From: Micropterus salmoides
Taxonomy: Eukaryota; Chordata; Actinopteri; Centrarchiformes; Centrarchidae
Length of the DNA: 64,000 bases
Reading direction: 5' to 3'
NCBI RefSeq assembly: GCF_014851395.1
Contig: NW_024041150.1
Span: 12,362,137-12,426,136, forward strand
Part shown: positions 61,701 to 64,000 of the stretch, piece after piece
How positions within the stretch are numbered: the first letter of the stretch is position 1
How the letters are laid out: the number at the start of each line of letters is the position of its first letter
Notes under the pieces: model-generated
Database searches by the model: none
Seen by the model: only the letters and a program-made list of their open reading frames with translations
What the model was told of the DNA's origin: nothing
Made by a program: the position numbers and the translations under genes

Positions 61701-63888
61701 AGGTAAGCATTATTATGAAAGGGATGGATTAAGGGTCCGGAGAGTGGAAAGAGGATTTGGGGAGAGGGTCGAGTGATGAAGGGGGTCGAGGGGTAATGGA
61801 CAAGGGGGTGAGGGGAAGAAGATTGAGGGTGGTCTTATTTCCCGAATCTATAAAACATTTCCCCAAACATTTCTTTCCCCAGCTTCCTTTTCATACAAAG
61901 ACATCGTGGAGGGCCATGTGAACTACGTACAGTCCAGACACCAGAGAATGGAGCCCACAGCTGACCAGTTCATGATCTGCGTGTCAGACGGCAAACACAG
62001 CTCTGCCCACGTCCCCTTCTACATTATTATTAACCCCACAAACGATGAGGTCCCGGAGTTTGTGGCTCGCAACATCACAGTAAGTTTTTATGGTCAGACA
62101 TTCACATCAGATTTTCTTCACAAGATATTGTCCAATATTCACCCGATGGCTTTCTGTGATGAGGTACGGGAAGGAGAAATGAAGCAGCTGAATTCATCCG
62201 TTTTACATGCGATGGATCTGGATGTCCCCAAGAACATCCTGCTCTTCAGTGTGGTCAAAGCCCCGAAGCATGGCAGCATCATCAACCACAGCGGCGAAAA
62301 GCCAGTCCACAAGAGAAGGGAGGCCAATCCCCAATCCCCAGTGGTCGACTTTACAATGACAGATCTTACAAATGGTACTTTACATGTCAGTGGCACTTTT
62401 TACATGTCATTTCATTCATAGGATGTAAATGGACAATTAGTTAATCTGCTATAGGTTCTCAGTGAAGCTGGGGTCTGGTTCAGAGTATGTCACCTCAGTT
62501 CTAATGCTGCATTCATGGCCAATTGTAAAGATGGCCTTAGAGTTTCACACTGGAAACTACCACTGTCTTCAGCCCTCAGACATGATAGAAAAATTCCATA
62601 TTTAAATAACCTGGGTCGCATTTGTTCATTCTTGTTAGTCTGACCATCAGTTATACAGGTATGATCAGTTCTGATAAATATTTACTTACTAACTTTACTT
62701 GCCGATCTGGAGGCACAGCACCTCTGCTAGACTCAACACAGCACATGTACTGGGTTTTCCAGCAGTGCTCCATGATAGCCAGAGATCAGCCATTTAAGTA
62801 AAGTTATTCTGTATACAGTACTAGATGAATAACACATTAATAATAAATAATGTAAAGGTTTTGGGCCCAGGTGTTCATGATCAGGAGAACGAGACAGGTG
62901 CAAACAATCCAGGCAAAGACAGGAGATAAAAGTAGTGCTAGACGCAACGCAAGGAGGAAAACTACAAAGCAAACCAGGAAACAGAACGAATGAAGAGAAG
63001 GAACACACAGATGAGACAATAAAGGAGCAAGAAAAGAACACAACCACACGAAAAAACAAAACCCAAAACCCCTCACACAGTCTACTGTTTTACTACATGT
63101 AAACATAACAGTAGACTGTTAAACAAAACCTCAGCATTATTTCATCTTGACAGTTCAGACACCACATATTACATGAACTTCTGCCAGAACCAGAAAAACA
63201 AGACCCTGATTACAATATTTGAGAAGTAGCCTATTCTTTAAATCAAGGGAAACAGTTTAGTTGTGATTCGTGGTGATGAATCCCAATTTCTACAAGTTCC
63301 CAGATTGTGATGTCACCAGCAAGGAAATACTGGCACATGCCTTTTATTTGAATGATTCATATTTATCACATCAATAATTGTATATCCATGACTCTGTAAA
63401 GGCAGGAAGTAACACTGAGCATGCAGGCCTTTGAAGAATAATTTAAACTCACTGTTACGTCTTTCCATAAGTCAAAAAAATCGATATCATCCTTGGTTTT
63501 CAGGTATGGATCTGATGTACATGCACGATGACTCAGAGAATATGGAGGATAGTTTTACCATCCAGTTGACTGATGGCAAGCACCGAGTCCACAGACAGGT
63601 GATGGTTAAAGTGCTGCCAGTCAATGACGAGGAGCCTTGTGTGGTCAGGTTAGCCTAACATCTTTATTACAGTTCTTGTCTAAAGAGAGTCATCACATCA
63701 CTGCTAGAAAAGTAACTGAACCGTAGCTCAATCTCCTGTCCTCCAGGAACAATGGACTGCAGGTGGAGCCAGGAGAAGCCAGACTCATATCCAGTGTTAC
63801 CCTCTTTGCACAGGACAGTGATACTCCTTCTTCAGAGGTCATGTACATGTTTGAGAGTGTTCCTACCCGAGGGCTTCTTCAGCTTAAG
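46465..63888 (+). CDS. frem1: FRAS1-related extracellular matrix protein 1, 5' part of gene
   Basis: Twenty-one exons: 46465-46707, 47144-47238, 47343-47653, 48433-48629, 49162-49485, 49580-49688, 50330-50461, 51891-52235, 52337-52479, 53478-53674, 53762-53852, 53957-54124, 54213-54421, 55402-55495, 56198-56450, 57198-57401, 61517-61702, 61883-62079, 62164-62374, 63504-63648, 63747-63888. All have GT-AG borders, all phases match, and they total 3,996 nt (1,332 codons) with no stop. The product starts with a signal peptide, then the FREM N-terminal domain, then CSPG/NG2 repeats 1-8 and the start of 9. FREM1 is secreted and works with FRAS1 and FREM2 at epithelial basement membranes; loss causes blistering and craniofacial or fin-fold defects. 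Many small exons per repeat fit FREM1; FREM2 and FREM3, as I recall them, have one giant first exon. Later repeats, the Calx-beta and lectin domains lie beyond the window. Paralogue a or b is undetermined. Confidence 0.93.
47144..48629 (+). CDS. frem1: frem1 exons 2-4 (N-terminal domain)
   Basis: Exon 2 (47144-47238) encodes VFDCHYLADEVKYVHNGCPL and on to LRLYR. Exon 3 (47343-47653) covers the rest of the domain, with DIMEPECSIIKLGPKSLEVP and LPAHGQLVTGE. Exon 4 (48433-48629) carries the last cysteines (AMCKSEDC, IPCDDF) and MGLRYQHIDPPSPDADYIAI. Phases are 0-2, 2-1 and 1-0. The cysteine set typical of FREM N-terminal domains is complete. Intron 3 contains a LINE reverse transcriptase fragment. 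Confidence 0.92.
47990..48370 (-). mobile_element. LINE reverse transcriptase fragment in frem1 intron 3
   Basis: On the minus strand, 48220-48185 reads GVPQGSILGPLS, the reverse transcriptase palm motif, followed by decayed coding sequence. A fragment only. Confidence 0.6.
48765..48990 (+). repeat. dispersed teleost repeat in frem1 intron 4
   Basis: Contains gcttcctcctacagtccaaa, gacatgcaaaggttaactgg and acttgtccagggtgtaccct, a phrase set found throughout teleost genomes. I do not assign the parent element. Confidence 0.65.
49162..49688 (+). CDS. frem1: frem1 exons 5-6 (CSPG repeat 1)
   Basis: Exon 5 (49162-49485, 108 codons) begins SEQAWIPVQIVGAMPNQPPK and includes FILEVDQFILTPLSTATLDA, the opening of the first CSPG repeat. 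Exon 6 (49580-49688) finishes it with VEFEVHDFFFEKSPSMTVHM. The acidic stretch DAEDEE is in a position where the family keeps acidic residues. A 94-bp intron separates the exons. Confidence 0.92.
50330..52479 (+). CDS. frem1: frem1 exons 7-9 (CSPG repeats 2-3)
   Basis: Exon 7 (50330-50461) starts GLSLLEGQSRPIMWEQFQIV and opens repeat 2. Exon 8 (51891-52235, 115 codons) ends repeat 2 with KAGVVRYHHDDSDSINDFII and opens repeat 3 with LLEVSEGQMALLRGSTLQAS. Exon 9 (52337-52479) ends repeat 3 with VYYRHLGNEVFDDSFEVVLS. The last donor is CAA|GTGTGT, weaker than the others but forced by frame and by the conserved junction. Confidence 0.9.
50462..51890. other. frem1 intron 7, nothing recognised
   Basis: A 1.4-kb intron with AT-rich sequence and a loose agcagcagt-type run near 51150-51270. 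No repeat family or exon was recognised. Confidence 0.5.
52842..53030 (+). repeat. dispersed repeat, copy 2 (SINE/MITE-like)
   Basis: Close match to 34268-34470 in the same orientation: gacgcttttatccaaagcaa, gtcagaggtcgcacgcctct and gggttaagtgtcttgctcag. It lies in frem1 intron 9. Confidence 0.75.
53478..54124 (+). CDS. frem1: frem1 exons 10-12 (CSPG repeat 4)
   Basis: Exon 10 (53478-53674) encodes VVMVHIEPVPDQPPKEFPGT to TTPPFYTGPH. Exon 11 (53762-53852) encodes PDAGRLFLVDSIPKFT to LFTQ. Exon 12 (53957-54124) encodes HAVNFMKVAYMPPIMDIGPY to VVPVNNQPPQ. The exon 11 acceptor offers three in-frame AGs (ending 53758, 53761, 53764); I chose 53761. Confidence 0.9.
54213..55495 (+). CDS. frem1: frem1 exons 13-14 (CSPG repeat 5)
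   Basis: Exon 13 (54213-54421) encodes VITSPLTVDEGGESWLGPEH to DLKSFKV. Exon 14 (55402-55495) encodes YNHDSSETVEDKIEFAATDG to VLQVK. Intron 13 (980 bp) carries hAT MITE copy 3. The start VDEGGE and the DSSETVEDKIEF strand are standard CSPG-repeat elements. Confidence 0.9.
54635..54974. mobile_element. hAT-type MITE, copy 3 (frem1 intron 13)
   Basis: Ends tagggctaaatgatattg and attgttcagcccta form inverted termini like the copies at 9.1 and 19.4 kb. The interior differs more, and no clean 8-bp target duplication remains, so it may be a related subfamily. Confidence 0.6.
55615..56183 (+). mobile_element. non-autonomous DNA transposon in frem1 intron 14, copy B
   Basis: Starts cataggtgtcatttacacag and ends with cacaaagtgacgccc and a few further bases. 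It shares ggggacgctggggacatgtc and gaccccaatattgtgcat with copy A (29389-29912, opposite orientation). CATG flanks the left end (55611-55614) and recurs at 56184-56187. Its right end lies about 15 nt before the exon 15 acceptor. Confidence 0.65.
56198..57401 (+). CDS. frem1: frem1 exons 15-16 (CSPG repeat 6)
   Basis: Exon 15 (56198-56450) encodes VMPVNDEVPVLVTGLKPVLS, then CAEGQEIVITAEYIYATDVD to TISYKHT. Exon 16 (57198-57401) encodes LEIGLTPRHDTITFVISDGE, a CC pair and VFPVDSQPPSLTT. The exon 15 acceptor lies directly beside the end of a DNA transposon occupying most of intron 14. Confidence 0.92.
57572..57612. repeat. (ATCC)n microsatellite at LINE 3' end
   Basis: About ten ATCC units adjoining the retrotransposon at 57612; on the retrotransposon strand these form its 3' tail. 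Confidence 0.9.
57612..59045 (-). mobile_element. non-LTR retrotransposon, copy 2 (frem1 intron 16)
   Basis: Same family as 38613-40172. Minus-strand pieces in several frames include the region before the polymerase (58688-58927: EVGDIEHEWAMFKFSIAEAA; 58205-58598) and the polymerase itself (VPKEWQTGVVVPLFKKGDQR; VCANYRGITLLSLPGKVYSR; MCFVDLEKAYYQVPWEILWE; GLRQGCALSPILFVIFMEKI). The region after that motif is deleted, so the copy jumps to the 3' tail. Many frame breaks make it inactive. Confidence 0.82.
59148..59645 (+). mobile_element. DNA transposon fragment
   Basis: Begins cactgaacaacattataaac and carries gatctaagactttctctatg, gccttaggctggccacaata and cacagcacaatgccacagat. I recall these as belonging to an element widespread in fish genomes. 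Broken coding remnants appear on the plus strand. The superfamily is not assigned, and the right end is uncertain. Confidence 0.5.
60405..61185. repeat. dispersed repeats in frem1 intron 16
   Basis: First unit at 60405-60930: many gaccaagacc-type words at both ends (tcaagaccaagacctgag; agacgagaccaagatcatc). Second unit at about 60975-61185 ends gtgataggccccctttaaa, a common terminal phrase of fish repeats. No coding content. Confidence 0.5.
61517..62079 (+). CDS. frem1: frem1 exons 17-18 (CSPG repeat 7)
   Basis: Exon 17 (61517-61702) encodes DIFVVDEGGTASITTSHLKA to FEKSNMGISI. Exon 18 (61883-62079) encodes SFSYKDIVEGHVNYVQSRHQ to DEVPEFVARNIT. Intron 16 before them is 4.1 kb and full of repeats. 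Confidence 0.92.
62164..63648 (+). CDS. frem1: frem1 exons 19-20 (CSPG repeat 8)
   Basis: Exon 19 (62164-62374) encodes VREGEMKQLNSSVLHAMDLD to VDFTMTDLTN. Exon 20 (63504-63648) encodes MDLMYMHDDSENMEDSFTIQ to NDEEPCVV. Intron 18 before exon 19 is only 84 bp and has a weak pyrimidine tract (ctttctgtgatgag). Confidence 0.88.
62375..63503. other. frem1 intron 19, no gene recognised
   Basis: A 1.1-kb intron. A stretch at 62850-63120 resembles dispersed repeat sequence (caggtgttcatgatcaggag), but I cannot name it. The open frame on its minus strand has no domain. Confidence 0.45.
63747..63888 (+). CDS. frem1: frem1 exon 21 (start of CSPG repeat 9)
   Basis: Encodes NNGLQVEPGEARLISSVTLF to RGLLQLK and ends CTT AAG before a GTTGGT donor. 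It is the last exon in the window; the coding frame is still open at codon 1,332. Confidence 0.88.
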
Positions 63889-64000
63889 GTTGGTGCCGAG
63901 CCATGATATCTTCAAGAGATACACCAAATATTTTGATATTGTGTCCCCTGTCAGTTTAGCTGTGTCAGGTGATGAGGACATACTGAATCATCCATTAGTA

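Noticed and set aside
1..64000. CRISPR arrays, bacterial operons or phage modules
   Set aside because: The window is clearly vertebrate nuclear DNA; no regularly spaced repeats with unique spacers were seen.

Overview
The window is nuclear DNA from a ray-finned fish, most likely a percomorph teleost. Evidence: introns with GT-AG borders, conserved vertebrate multi-exon genes, and a dense set of teleost-type repeats (Tc1-like transposons, L2/Maui-type LINEs, hAT MITEs, tRNA-like SINE pieces). No bacterial operons, CRISPR arrays or phage genes are present.

Layout. Bases 1-14,388 are gene-poor downstream flank holding MITEs and a LINE tail. Bases 14,389-22,655 (minus strand) carry a complete eight-coding-exon tetraspanin gene, tspan5, whose exons join to exactly 268 codons; a CpG-rich promoter-like region lies just upstream (22,656-22,975). 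Bases 23,000-26,710 are simple repeats plus L2 and Maui-type LINE remains. Bases 27,915-32,457 (minus) hold two spliced exons of a TGF-beta-family ligand propeptide with no cysteine-knot mature domain; its intron contains two Tc1-like elements 38 bp apart, one of them carrying a further insertion. Bases 32,458-46,264 are repeat-rich intergenic or 5' non-coding DNA with an almost perfect Tc1-like transposon (37,008-38,610) beside a non-LTR retrotransposon (about 38,635-40,150). Bases 46,465 to the window end (plus) carry the first 21 coding exons of frem1, a basement-membrane protein with CSPG repeats; the exons join in frame to 1,332 codons and the gene runs off the right edge.

The genes have separate roles: tspan5 encodes a TspanC8 membrane scaffold for ADAM10, frem1 an extracellular matrix protein of the Fras1/Frem complex, and the TGF-beta-like locus looks like a decayed secreted ligand. 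I found no gene cassette resembling a new multi-gene system. The strongest leads are the orphan TGF-beta propeptide, an open-reading-frame Tc1 transposase whose second catalytic Asp is Asn, a non-autonomous transposon whose end abuts a frem1 splice acceptor, two perfect hairpins with 5-nt loops, and an unusual GC-AG intron in tspan5.
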